Of a stretch of 44,576 nt of DNA, positions 34,785 through 42,864 are shown piece after piece. The stretch spans positions 1-44,576 of the forward strand of contig UQFS01000031.1 of NCBI GenBank assembly GCA_900540375.1, written 5' to 3'. The notes below the pieces were generated by a model that saw only the letters and a program-made list of their open reading frames with translations, did no database searches and was not told the origin of the DNA. The DNA comes from an uncultured Prevotella sp. Lineage in GTDB: Bacteria; Bacteroidota; Bacteroidia; Bacteroidales; Bacteroidaceae. How positions within the stretch are numbered: position 1 is the first letter of the stretch; each line of letters opens with the position of its first letter. Position numbers and translations under genes: made by a program.

Positions 34785-36227
34785 TCACTTCTTCAGCGCA
34801 TGCTTCTGGATGACGATGTCGCTGATCGAGATCGTGGGATCAGCACCAATACCGCCAAAGTCGAGGATGAACTTAGAAGATGTTGACGAGGTCGTGGCCT
34901 TGACGTTCGGTACCCGTACGACCGTCGTACCCATCTCAGCCGACAAGCCATTGTTGTAGTACAACGCGTTGTTGTCGTCGGTTTGGTCAGCAACCTTGAG
35001 CGTGAAGCGCGGGATGTCGACATTCGTTTTGAGTTTGAAGCTGATGTCATAGGTCTGTCCACTCTCATAAGTAAAGGGCACGCCTTCATCTGCACTGTGG
35101 ATCATGCATTGTGCCTGCCACTCCGATGCACCGGGCTTACCGCTGAAGGAGAAAGTGTAGACACCGTCGGCATAGGTCAGTTCAGGGCTGGCCAGCTGAC
35201 TCCAGTTGTCGTCGGCCCACCAGAAGGTCATCTGTCCGAAGCTGTTAAAGGCCTTTCCAAGATTGAGATCACTGCTGGCCGAGCACCAGTCGATCTTCTC
35301 CGGATCATCATCGGGGTTGAGAGGCACGTCGCCCGAAGAAGGCTCCTTACTCGTCAGAATGAAGTGCCAGGCGATAGATCCATTGTCATAGACGAGGTTC
35401 ATCGTGGTCGAAGTCAGTCCCTCTATGCGGAAACGCGGATGCTGATACTGCCCGTCGCTGGAGACATAGGGGAAGAGGGTGTTGTCGGACAATACAAGGA
35501 AGATTGCGTCCTGCGTGTTCTTGTCGGCATCGGTCCATGTGCCGGACTCGAGCGTGTATGTGGCTGTCTGACTGGCAGCAATGGTGGCGTCCCAATCAGC
35601 ACTGCTGCTGCCCCAGATGGTCGTACCGGTGTTGACAAACGTCTTGCCGTCCTCGCCCGAACTGTAGACATAGGTGCCGCTGGTGACAGAACCATCGGCC
35701 GGCGTGAATGTCAGACGATCGTCGTAGACACCAAAGTCCTTTTTGTCGTTCTTAGCCGCTGCCCACCATTCCGTACCGGAGGTTCCTGACGGTCCGCAGG
35801 CCATGTGTCCGGGAGCATCGTTGTCGATGCGCCACGACTTCCCCTTGAGTTTGTCGGCATAGGGTGCGAAGTCAACCTTGGTCTCGTCAAAGGTGAAGTC
35901 TTTCTTCAGACTGGCCTGGCTGAATCCGTTGCGGTTGGCCATGCGTAATTCTATGCTATAGGTACCCTTAACCTTATTGGAATAGGTCACAGTAGACAGC
36001 GTGGAGTATTGTTTGCCATTGATCAGCCAGACAGGATACTCGCCGTTGACGGTCGGTGCGGTTGCCGTCATGGTGTTGGTGGACTGGTCGACGCTGACAT
36101 TGAAGTCGACGCCATCCATTGTGGGGAGTCCGTTTTGGTCAGCGCCACTGAAGTCTTCCGGCGAGCAGGCAGGAAGGGTCAGCCCCACAAAGAGGGCAGT
36201 GGCCAGTAACTTAAATATCTTTTTCAT
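34785..36227 (-). CDS. Surface glycan-binding lipoprotein (PUL2, SusE-position)
   Basis: 480 aa, lipobox Cys21 followed by SPEDFSGADQNG. Residues about 35-110 look like a PKD/Ig-like domain (YPVWLINGKQYSTLSTVTYSNKVKGTYSIELRMANRNG). The middle part (about 115-315) has SWRIDNDAPGHMACG and many Trp and Gly residues. The C-terminal part (about 325-480) is a jelly-roll carbohydrate-binding-like domain (WADDNWSQLASPELTYADGVYTFSFSG to FILDFGGIGADPTISISDIVIQ). It follows SusD by 14 bp and precedes GH16, matching surface glycan-binding proteins of beta-glucan PULs. Binding to beta-glucan is inferred. Confidence 0.8.
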   Translation of the reverse strand: MKKIFKLLATALFVGLTLPACSPEDFSGADQNGLPTMDGVDFNVSVDQSTNTMTATAPTVNGEYPVWLINGKQYSTLSTVTYSNKVKGTYSIELRMANRNGFSQASLKKDFTFDETKVDFAPYADKLKGKSWRIDNDAPGHMACGPSGTSGTEWWAAAKNDKKDFGVYDDRLTFTPADGSVTSGTYVYSSGEDGKTFVNTGTTIWGSSSADWDATIAASQTATYTLESGTWTDADKNTQDAIFLVLSDNTLFPYVSSDGQYQHPRFRIEGLTSTTMNLVYDNGSIAWHFILTSKEPSSGDVPLNPDDDPEKIDWCSASSDLNLGKAFNSFGQMTFWWADDNWSQLASPELTYADGVYTFSFSGKPGASEWQAQCMIHSADEGVPFTYESGQTYDISFKLKTNVDIPRFTLKVADQTDDNNALYYNNGLSAEMGTTVVRVPNVKATTSSTSSKFILDFGGIGADPTISISDIVIQKHALKK

Positions 36228-36241
36228 AGTCGTTGCTTTTA

Positions 36242-37777
36242 TTATTTGACATAATCATTTTGATGGAGAGCGGGATCATTGTCGAGCTCAGACTGTGCCA
36301 ACGGCACGTGTTTCTTGTTTTCTGTCCAGCTGTTGGTACGGTCAGTACCGGGAATAGCAACGAGCGTGGTAGCCGCCTTTCCCGTACGCACGAGATCGAA
36401 GTAACGCTTGCCCTCGCCGACGAACTCGAGATGACGCTCGGTGATGATGTCATCCTCGGTGATGCTTGTCATGGCAGGCAGACCGGCACGACGGTGGACC
36501 TGATTGAAGTAACCCGTTGCCTCACCATTGCTGCCACCGGTAGCCAGCGTCAGTTCCGCAGCATTGAGCAAGGTCTCGGCATAGCGGTAGATGCGCAGGT
36601 TGTTGTTGTAGTTGAGGTTCTTGGAAGTCGGGCAGTCCTTGTTGTTGTCGTCATAAGGACGGTACTTGGCCAACCAGATATGTGTGTCCTGATAACGAGC
36701 GTTGTAGTCCTTGTCGGTGCCAATGAGGCTGCGGAGATCCCAGCAGGTAGCCTCGCGTCGCTGATCAGCAGCGTCGTACATGTTATAGGTCTCTTCGCGC
36801 ATGGGCAGGAAGCCCCAGCCGTCTTGTCCGGCAGACCATCCGTCGCCACCTTTCCAGCCGTTGGGCGCAATGAGCGTGGGCAGTACGGTGCCGCCAGCAC
36901 TCTTTGCAGTACCCCAGTCACGACCTGCCTGGTCGTCTTGATAATTGACTTCGAAGATCGACTCCGATCCCCATTCACCGCTCTCCTTCCAGATGTCGGC
37001 GAAGTTGGTCATGAGCTGATAGTCACCACTGTTGATGATCTCCTTCATATAAGCCAACGCTTGTGGGTAGCGCGCCGTGTCGTTTTGATACATCACAAGC
37101 TCGGTGTAGAGCATATAGGCAAAGGCGAGGCTGACGTGTCCGGCATTGTCATTGTCCCAGCGCATGGGCAGGACATTGTTCTTGAGGATGTCCTCCATCT
37201 CGACGATGAGATTTTCATAGACCTCGTCAGCCGAGATCTGTTCAGCCTGATAAGGACTAGAGAGATTGGTGAGATAGAAGGGGATGTCGCCATAGTAGTG
37301 CCAGAGGATGTCGTAGTAATAGACTCTCAGCAAGCGCGCCTGCTCGATATAGGTAGGCAGGTTGGTGTTGTCCTTGTTGGCGTCGTAGGCGCAATAGGTC
37401 AGCACATCGTTGCAGCGCTTGATGCCAGAATAGAAGTCACCCCAGAGTGTGGCCAGCGTGTTGTTGCCATCGCCCTCGAAGTTGAAGAGCTTATGCCAAT
37501 GCTGGTTGTCGGAGATGTTGCTGCCGCCGGGGAAGAAATCGTCGCCCAAGATCTCGGCATCGATGTTCAGTGCATTGTAGGCCGTACCGTCCCAGTCAGG
37601 CCAATGAAGCGGATCATAGGCTGCCGTCACTGATTCCTGGAGATGGGCATCGGTAGTGTAGTATTCTTCCAATGGCTCACCCGTGGGATTTTCGACTTTA
37701 AGGAAGTCATCGCTGCAGGAGCCGAAGAGGAAAGCAGCGGCTATCGCTCCTACATATATATATTTCTTGGTTTTCAT
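36242..37777 (-). CDS. SusD-like surface glycan-binding lipoprotein (PUL2)
   Basis: 511 aa. Lipobox Cys21, then SDDFLKVENPTGEPLEEYYTT. Helical repeat region (YIEQARLLRVYYYDILWHYYGDIPFYL and LAFAYMLYTELVMYQND) and SusD C-terminal signature (LRIYRYAETLLNAAELTLATG, VHRRAGLPAMTSITEDDIITERHLEFVGEGKRYFDLVR, LAQSELDNDPALHQNDYV). It is 21 bp after the susC stop. Shorter than the PUL1 SusD and clearly a separate family branch. Should pair with the SusC encoded just upstream, whose truncation would leave it without a working transporter. Confidence 0.95.
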   Translation of the reverse strand: MKTKKYIYVGAIAAAFLFGSCSDDFLKVENPTGEPLEEYYTTDAHLQESVTAAYDPLHWPDWDGTAYNALNIDAEILGDDFFPGGSNISDNQHWHKLFNFEGDGNNTLATLWGDFYSGIKRCNDVLTYCAYDANKDNTNLPTYIEQARLLRVYYYDILWHYYGDIPFYLTNLSSPYQAEQISADEVYENLIVEMEDILKNNVLPMRWDNDNAGHVSLAFAYMLYTELVMYQNDTARYPQALAYMKEIINSGDYQLMTNFADIWKESGEWGSESIFEVNYQDDQAGRDWGTAKSAGGTVLPTLIAPNGWKGGDGWSAGQDGWGFLPMREETYNMYDAADQRREATCWDLRSLIGTDKDYNARYQDTHIWLAKYRPYDDNNKDCPTSKNLNYNNNLRIYRYAETLLNAAELTLATGGSNGEATGYFNQVHRRAGLPAMTSITEDDIITERHLEFVGEGKRYFDLVRTGKAATTLVAIPGTDRTNSWTENKKHVPLAQSELDNDPALHQNDYVK

Positions 37778-37798
37778 AATGGTTTGTTTGTTTATCAG

Positions 37799-40414
37799 TT
37801 AAAGAGTGATGTTAAAACCTACAGACCAGGTGCGTGCCTGAGGATATACGCCATAGTCGACACCTAATGATGTACTGCCAGAGCCAATCTCAGGATCGAA
37901 GCCCCAGTACTTTGTCCAGGTGAAGAGATTCTCGGCCATGACGAAGAGACGGAAACGGTCGACACCGATCTTCTGCGTCAAGTAGCGGGGTACGGTGTAG
38001 CCCAACTGGAAGTTCTTCAGACGCAGATAGGAGCCGTCGCGGACGTAGAGGTCGCTGACCACCCAGTTCTTGGTGTCGCCCAGAGCCAGACGAGGAACGG
38101 TATTAGACGTGCCAGGACCGGTCCAGCGGCTGAGCATCCAAGAAGGATAGTTGCCCGATGCGATGTCCTGACGATAGGTGGCATCGAAGACATCCACGCC
38201 GCTCACGCCCTGGAAGAAGAGGTTGATGTCGAAGCCTTTGTACTCGCCGTTGAGGTTCAAGCCAAAGGTCCACTTAGGCGTACCGTTGCCGATATTGGTG
38301 CGGTCAGCGGACGTGATCTTGCCATCGCCGTTGACATCGACGAAGCGCAAGTCACCGGGAACGGCATCGGGCTGTATGAGCTTGCCGTCAGCATTCTTGT
38401 AGGCGTTGACCTCGTCGACAGTCTGGAAGACACCGTCGGTCTTGTAGCCATAGAAGAAGGGGAAGGGCTGTCCGTTCTCAGCGCGCGTACCGCCGTCGGA
38501 GAACTGCAAGATGCTCCAGTCGAGGAAGCCCGTAGCATTGCCGAGGTTGGTGAGCTCGTTGTGGAGATAGGATGCGTTGCCCTTGAGCCCATAGCGGAAA
38601 TCACCGATGTGACCCTTGTAGCCAAGTTCAAACTCCCATCCGGAGTTTTTCATATCACCCACGTTGGCCAGTGGAGAAGTCTCTCCGACATAGCTGGGGA
38701 TCGGCATGGCGATGATCATGCCATTGGTCTTCTTGACGAAATAGTCAACCGTGAAGGTCAGCGCACTATTGAAGAATCCAAGGTCGAGACCGATGTCGGT
38801 CTGCTCGCTTTCCTCCCATTTCAGATTGGGATTGGGCAGTCGGTTGGCTTTGGAGCCTTGTGTCTTGACACTGTTGGTACCGAAATAATAGTCATTGCCC
38901 ATGGAAGTCAGTGTGGTATAGGCAAAGTCACCAATGTTCTCGTTACCGTTCTTACCCCAGCTAAAGCGCAACTTGGCATTGCTGAGCCAATTGTGGGTCG
39001 GCATCATAAACTTCTCGTTCATGATGTTCCATCCCAAGGAGAAGGAGGGGAAGGTACCATAGAGGTTGTCGGAGCCAAAGCGGCTGGAACCATCACGACG
39101 CACGGTGAACTGTGCCATGTAGCGCTCGTCGTAGTCATAGCTCAGACGGGCAAAGAGTGAGGAGAGCCGGTGCTCGGTGTAAGGGCCACCCCATACATTG
39201 AAATGAGCTGTGGCTCCTGTGATCTTGCCGTCAGCGTCGGTGCTGTAGACGACCTTGCCGTTGCCATTGGTGTAGTTGATGGATGGCTTATAGATATTGA
39301 CGAGATCCCAGGCGCCACCACCCAGCTCGCTGCCCTTGAACTTGCTGGCAGACTGTCCGAGAACAACACCGAACGTGTGCTTGCCAATGGTCTTGTCATA
39401 GGACAGCGTGTTGTCGACCTGCCATGAGCTGTTGTCACCCTTATAAGAGGTGGCAGAGGTATGGTCGGCATTGTTGTTTCCGGAGAGATAGAACTTCTGT
39501 GTCGTTGCACCGTCGTAGCCCCAGAAGGAAAGCTCTGCGCTATAAGCGAAATGATACTTCAGGTTGTCAAAGAGCTGCAGGTCGAGCGAGAACTTCGGCA
39601 TGAACTTATGCGACCAGTTGCGTGTGGCGTGTCCCTGCATCATAGCGATCGGGTTGTTCTGCTCCTGATACGAACCGAAATATCCGGGGACGGTATAGGG
39701 GTTGCCATTGGCATCCTTGTAGAGGTCATAGGCGCTGTACTGCTTTTCCATAGCAGCCGCCACGTCGGGGTTGGTGATGGTGACAGGCAGGATCGGTGAC
39801 AAATAGAGGGCAGAGCCGAGTGGCGAGCCCCACGTGGAGTTGGCATCGATGCCCGTATTATGGACACGCATGTAGCCAACGTTGACACCGAGATCGAGTT
39901 TGTTGAGGAAGTTGCGCTCCTTTGAGAAGTCAAAGAGCGTGTAGTTGGTGTTGGAACGAAGCGTCAGACGGTCGTAATTCGATTGTCCAAAATTACCGCC
40001 GACGATACCTTCCTGAGTCATATAGCCCATGGAAAGGTAGTAGTTGACCTTCTCACTGGCACCGCTGATGGAGAGATCGTGCTGCACGATAGGTGCATTG
40101 TCGTTGAAGAGTTCTTTCTGCCAGTTAGTTCCGAAGCCCGTCACCTTATTGCCATTGACATCGGTGAGGTTATAAGGATCGGCATAGAGAGGTGCCTGTC
40201 CGCCGTTGACATACTTCTCGTTTTGCAAGATGGCATAGTCTGTAGCACTGGTCACATCGCGCTTGCGCCATGCACTCTGCCAGCCATAAGAGAAGTTGTA
40301 GTTGATCTTGGCATTGCCTTTGGAGCCCTTCTTCGTGGTGACGAGGATGACACCGTTGGCAGCACGCGAGTCACTAAAAAAGACTACAACAAGCAGAAAT
40401 GCACTAATAATCAA
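37799..40414 (-). CDS. SusC-like TonB-dependent transporter, N-terminally truncated (PUL2)
   Basis: SusC homology runs from Ser-Arg-Ala-Ala-Asn-Gly-Val-Ile (codons from about 40369) to the C-terminus WSVGFNITL. In an intact SusC, as in PUL1, that motif is preceded by a signal peptide, regulatory-like domain, TonB box and most of the plug, about 230 residues. All are missing. Upstream bases are unrelated and belong to the recombinase-bearing element. The only starts in frame are non-ATG: a TTG at 40414 would give a hydrophobic leader (LIISAFLLVVVFF) fused to the SusC motif. The barrel frame is otherwise intact. Most likely a recently broken gene, or one allele of a recombining susC. It heads PUL2: susC, susD, binding protein, GH16, GH3, GH3. 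Confidence 0.85.
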   Translation of the reverse strand: MIISAFLLVVVFFSDSRAANGVILVTTKKGSKGNAKINYNFSYGWQSAWRKRDVTSATDYAILQNEKYVNGGQAPLYADPYNLTDVNGNKVTGFGTNWQKELFNDNAPIVQHDLSISGASEKVNYYLSMGYMTQEGIVGGNFGQSNYDRLTLRSNTNYTLFDFSKERNFLNKLDLGVNVGYMRVHNTGIDANSTWGSPLGSALYLSPILPVTITNPDVAAAMEKQYSAYDLYKDANGNPYTVPGYFGSYQEQNNPIAMMQGHATRNWSHKFMPKFSLDLQLFDNLKYHFAYSAELSFWGYDGATTQKFYLSGNNNADHTSATSYKGDNSSWQVDNTLSYDKTIGKHTFGVVLGQSASKFKGSELGGGAWDLVNIYKPSINYTNGNGKVVYSTDADGKITGATAHFNVWGGPYTEHRLSSLFARLSYDYDERYMAQFTVRRDGSSRFGSDNLYGTFPSFSLGWNIMNEKFMMPTHNWLSNAKLRFSWGKNGNENIGDFAYTTLTSMGNDYYFGTNSVKTQGSKANRLPNPNLKWEESEQTDIGLDLGFFNSALTFTVDYFVKKTNGMIIAMPIPSYVGETSPLANVGDMKNSGWEFELGYKGHIGDFRYGLKGNASYLHNELTNLGNATGFLDWSILQFSDGGTRAENGQPFPFFYGYKTDGVFQTVDEVNAYKNADGKLIQPDAVPGDLRFVDVNGDGKITSADRTNIGNGTPKWTFGLNLNGEYKGFDINLFFQGVSGVDVFDATYRQDIASGNYPSWMLSRWTGPGTSNTVPRLALGDTKNWVVSDLYVRDGSYLRLKNFQLGYTVPRYLTQKIGVDRFRLFVMAENLFTWTKYWGFDPEIGSGSTSLGVDYGVYPQARTWSVGFNITL

Positions 40415-40436
40415 CGACTTACATTGTTTTTGAGGT

Positions 40437-40528
40437 TTTACCGAATGTGTCCTACGAAGTCTTTAGAAGGCTACGTAAACACTAATGTTTTACCAATTAT
40501 TTACCAATTTACCACAAAGTCTTTACCA
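40437..40528 (+). repeat. Five TTTACC repeats before the recombinase gene
   Basis: TTTACC starts at 40437, 40489, 40500, 40508 and 40522; the last four read TTTACCA. All are on the same strand, between the susC junction and the recombinase start. Clusters like this beside an integrase are candidate arm-type binding sites or an autoregulatory operator. Confidence 0.5.
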
Positions 40529-40541
40529 AAAACAAGTAAGT

Positions 40542-41654
40542 ATGAGACCACCCACAATAGCAGTCGTGTACGACCGCAAACATGTTGCTCCGGAAAAGGC
40601 GGCTCCCTTTGAGTTGAGAGTCACCTTTGGCGGTCATGTCTATTACATAACAACAGGCATCAGAGCCAAGAAGCGTAATTCTCTTTCTGTAGAAGATAGT
40701 AAGCGCCTTGCTGCGATGCAAGTCAATGTTACGGATAAAATCAATGATTGTCTCATTCATAACAAGCCTATTGTTATGGATGAGATCCGTCGAATCGCTT
40801 TCAAAGGCTCTTCCGAAACTGATTTCTTGGAGTTCTTTAATGAAAGAATCGAGAAACGAGTGATGGCCGAGGGCACACGGGCTCACTATGTAGTTACAAT
40901 AAATGCCCTTGAAGATTTTGGGCGTATCAAATCTATGGTTGATGTGACGGTTGAGAATATCAGCGAGTTTGATACGTGGCTGCATGCCAAAGGGCTTGCG
41001 GATCCGACTGTGTACAAATATCACAGTTGCTTAAAGGCTGTCATCAACGATGCTGTTGCTTTCGGGCGACTTGATACCAATCCCTATTCCCGGTTGAGAG
41101 GTAAAATCAGCCGTGGCGACAAGCAGGTCATTGATTTCCTCTCGGAAGAAGAGTTTAGCAGGCTAATGAGTGTAAAGATGCCGTCAGAGTTCATGGAACA
41201 TGCAAGAGACTTGTTTGTGTTTCAGACAATGACTGCTCTCTCGTATTCAGATTTAGTTAAGTTCGACATTAATGAGTTCCGGCATGAAAACGGCCGGTAT
41301 TACCGTGTTGACGCTACAAGATCAAAAAATGGCGTGAAGATGGTAACGGAGCTGCTGAAACCTGCCATAGAGATTGGGGAAAAGTACAAATGGAAACTTC
41401 CGATTATGACTAATCAAAAGTACAACTATGCGCTAAAACTGGTTGCCCAGGCTGCCAATATTCACAGAAACCTTCATACTCACATGGCCAGAAGCACGTT
41501 CGCTACATGGGCACTCAGCAATGGTGCAAAAATACAGAATGTCAGCCGGATGCTCGGACACACGAACGTGGCAATGACGATGAAACACTATGCTTCTATA
41601 CAGGAGAAGGATGTTATCAAGGACTTTGACCGACTGAACAAGAAGTTCGAGTAA
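40542..41654 (+). CDS. Tyrosine recombinase (integrase), IntDOT-like catalytic domain
   Basis: 370 aa from the ATG at 40542; the frame is open to 40485, but MRPPTIAVVYDRKH is a normal start for this family. Arm-binding N-terminal segment (FELRVTFGGHVYYITTGIRAKKR), SAM-like core-binding domain (about 85-180), then the catalytic domain (about 190-360). Visible catalytic residues: HMARSTFATW (His and Arg), LGHTNVAMTMKHYA (His, and nucleophile Tyr350). The position of the first catalytic Arg reads TALSYSDL, with Ser instead of Arg, as described for the CTnDOT integrase. It should integrate or excise the element, or invert nearby DNA. It is followed by a terminator. Confidence 0.9.
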   Translation: MRPPTIAVVYDRKHVAPEKAAPFELRVTFGGHVYYITTGIRAKKRNSLSVEDSKRLAAMQVNVTDKINDCLIHNKPIVMDEIRRIAFKGSSETDFLEFFNERIEKRVMAEGTRAHYVVTINALEDFGRIKSMVDVTVENISEFDTWLHAKGLADPTVYKYHSCLKAVINDAVAFGRLDTNPYSRLRGKISRGDKQVIDFLSEEEFSRLMSVKMPSEFMEHARDLFVFQTMTALSYSDLVKFDINEFRHENGRYYRVDATRSKNGVKMVTELLKPAIEIGEKYKWKLPIMTNQKYNYALKLVAQAANIHRNLHTHMARSTFATWALSNGAKIQNVSRMLGHTNVAMTMKHYASIQEKDVIKDFDRLNKKFE

Positions 41655-41661
41655 AAAATAA

Positions 41662-41696
41662 GCCCCGGCGAGAATTCCGTATTTCTCATCCGGGGC
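41662..41696 (+). terminator. Terminator after the recombinase gene
   Basis: Stem GCCCCGG/CCGGGGC (41662-41668, 41690-41696) directly after the recombinase stop, followed by CTTTCGCTT. The loop contains ATTCCGTATTTCT (41674-41686), which recurs exactly at 41713-41725. Confidence 0.6.
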
Positions 41697-41785
41697 CTTT
41701 CGCTTGGATAGCATTCCGTATTTCTTTGCTCGTCACAATGTAACGGGCAGTTCTTTTCGTATATCTTCACATTATCTCTTCACAA

Positions 41786-41881
41786 CTATCTGTCGTGAGT
41801 GAAGCCGTCGCTGCTATGTCCTATGGCACTAATGGTACCTTTCAGCAGAAAGGCGACTAAGATAATTAATAGTATCGTCAT
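41786..41881 (-). CDS. 31-aa hydrophobic small protein
   Basis: A short minus-strand frame begins at an ATG (41881) and ends at TAG (41786-41788). The first half is a membrane-type stretch (MTILLIILVAFLLKG) and the second half is polar (GHSSDGFTHDR). A purine-rich GGTAGG lies 2 bases before the ATG, and a good Bacteroidetes promoter with correct spacing lies about 55 bases upstream. These three facts together support a real gene. Function is unknown: a membrane peptide, a small toxin or a regulator are all possible. It lies between the recombinase and parA, reading towards the recombinase terminator. Too short for confident prediction. Confidence 0.4.
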   Translation of the reverse strand: MTILLIILVAFLLKGTISAIGHSSDGFTHDR

Positions 41882-41935
41882 ATCCTACCTTTTTTGTGGA
41901 TGAGTGGTTAGCTCGTCCGTTTCCTTTTTCTATTG

Positions 41936-41967
41936 CAAAGGTACAAAGAAATTCTGATATATCCAAA
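41936..41967 (-). promoter_or_regulatory. Promoter of the 31-aa small gene
   Basis: On the minus strand, TTTG (41967-41964), 20 bases, then TACCTTTG (41943-41936): a full match to the Bacteroidetes consensus. It points leftward and is back to back with the parA promoter. Confidence 0.6.
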
Positions 41968-41984
41968 TATTTAAGCTTAAAAAT

Positions 41985-42016
41985 ATTGTATATTCCAAAA
42001 ATTATTATTATCTTTG
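41985..42016 (+). promoter_or_regulatory. Promoter of the parA operon
   Basis: ATTG (41985-41988), 20 bases, then TATCTTTG (42009-42016), about 76 bases before the parA start. The leader is very AT-rich, with a TATATATA run just before the start codon. Confidence 0.5.
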
Positions 42017-42092
42017 CACTGTGTAATATATATAGTTAATAATATAACAAGAAAACATAAAAGTAATATATATATATATAATGTAAACGCTT

Positions 42093-42860
42093 ATGAGTAC
42101 AGAAGCAAAAGTGATTTCATTCGCCAATCATAAGGGTGGCGTTGGTAAGACGACAACAGCCGCCAGTGTTGGCTCTATCCTTGCCTCCAAAGGGAGCAAG
42201 GTGCTGTTAGTGGATCTCGATCCACAGGCTAATCTCACATGTTCTCTTTTAGATCCTGCCAAAATAGAGGGAACGGTGTATGATGCTTTGACCGGCAGGG
42301 ATGACGGGAAAAAACTGATTACTCAAATAAATGACAATCTTGCCATAGTTCCATCTTCACTGGAGCTGGCTTCTGCCGACTTAGAGCTTGCCGGTGTCAT
42401 GGCTCGTGAGCATATCCTTGATGAATGGCTTGCTGATCACAAGAGCAGCTATGAATACATTCTCATAGACTGTCCTCCTTCGCTTGGTCTTCTCACTCTC
42501 AATGCGGTCACTGCTTCTAACGGTGTAATCATTCCGCTTGTAGCTGAGTACCTTCCTTTCGTGGGTCTCACCATGATCAACAACTTCATTGACATGGTGA
42601 AGAAAAAGCTGAATCCCAAAGTCTCGGTATTGGGCATTCTCTTCACTCGTTACGAAAAGACGATTATGAGTCGTCAGATTGAAGAGGGACTTCGACAGCA
42701 GCTTGGAAATTTGGTCTTCGATACTAAAATTCGTAAAAACATTACCCTTGCCCAGGCACCTTCGGAGCTTCGCAATATCGTCGATTACGACAAAAAGAGT
42801 AATGGTGCCGTTGACTATCAGAACTTCACAGAAGAATTCATCAATAGAGTAAGCAAGTAA
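42093..42860 (+). CDS. parA: ParA/Soj-family partition ATPase
   Basis: 255 aa. Deviant Walker A KGGVGKTTTA (about residues 14-23), DLDPQANLTCSLL, Walker B-like YILIDCPPSLGLLTLNA, and late DxxKRKNI-type segment around TKIRKNITLAQAPSELRNIVDYD. Length and the absence of an N-terminal DNA-binding domain fit Soj/type Ib-like proteins of plasmids and integrative elements. It uses ATP to position or partition DNA through a partner encoded 4 bases downstream. In Bacteroidetes conjugative elements a ParA-like protein (TraA) also opens the transfer region, so a transfer-related role is the alternative. Confidence 0.9.
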   Translation: MSTEAKVISFANHKGGVGKTTTAASVGSILASKGSKVLLVDLDPQANLTCSLLDPAKIEGTVYDALTGRDDGKKLITQINDNLAIVPSSLELASADLELAGVMAREHILDEWLADHKSSYEYILIDCPPSLGLLTLNAVTASNGVIIPLVAEYLPFVGLTMINNFIDMVKKKLNPKVSVLGILFTRYEKTIMSRQIEEGLRQQLGNLVFDTKIRKNITLAQAPSELRNIVDYDKKSNGAVDYQNFTEEFINRVSK

Positions 42861-42864
42861 TAAT

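Noticed and set aside
36233..37633. Plus-strand frame of 466 codons opposite the PUL2 susD gene
   Set aside because: Long only because the GC-rich susD gene has few stops in the antisense frame; the opposite strand is a clear SusD protein.
40485..40541. Upstream start of the recombinase
   Set aside because: The extra 19 residues come from the TTTACC repeat region and do not fit the usual start of this integrase family.
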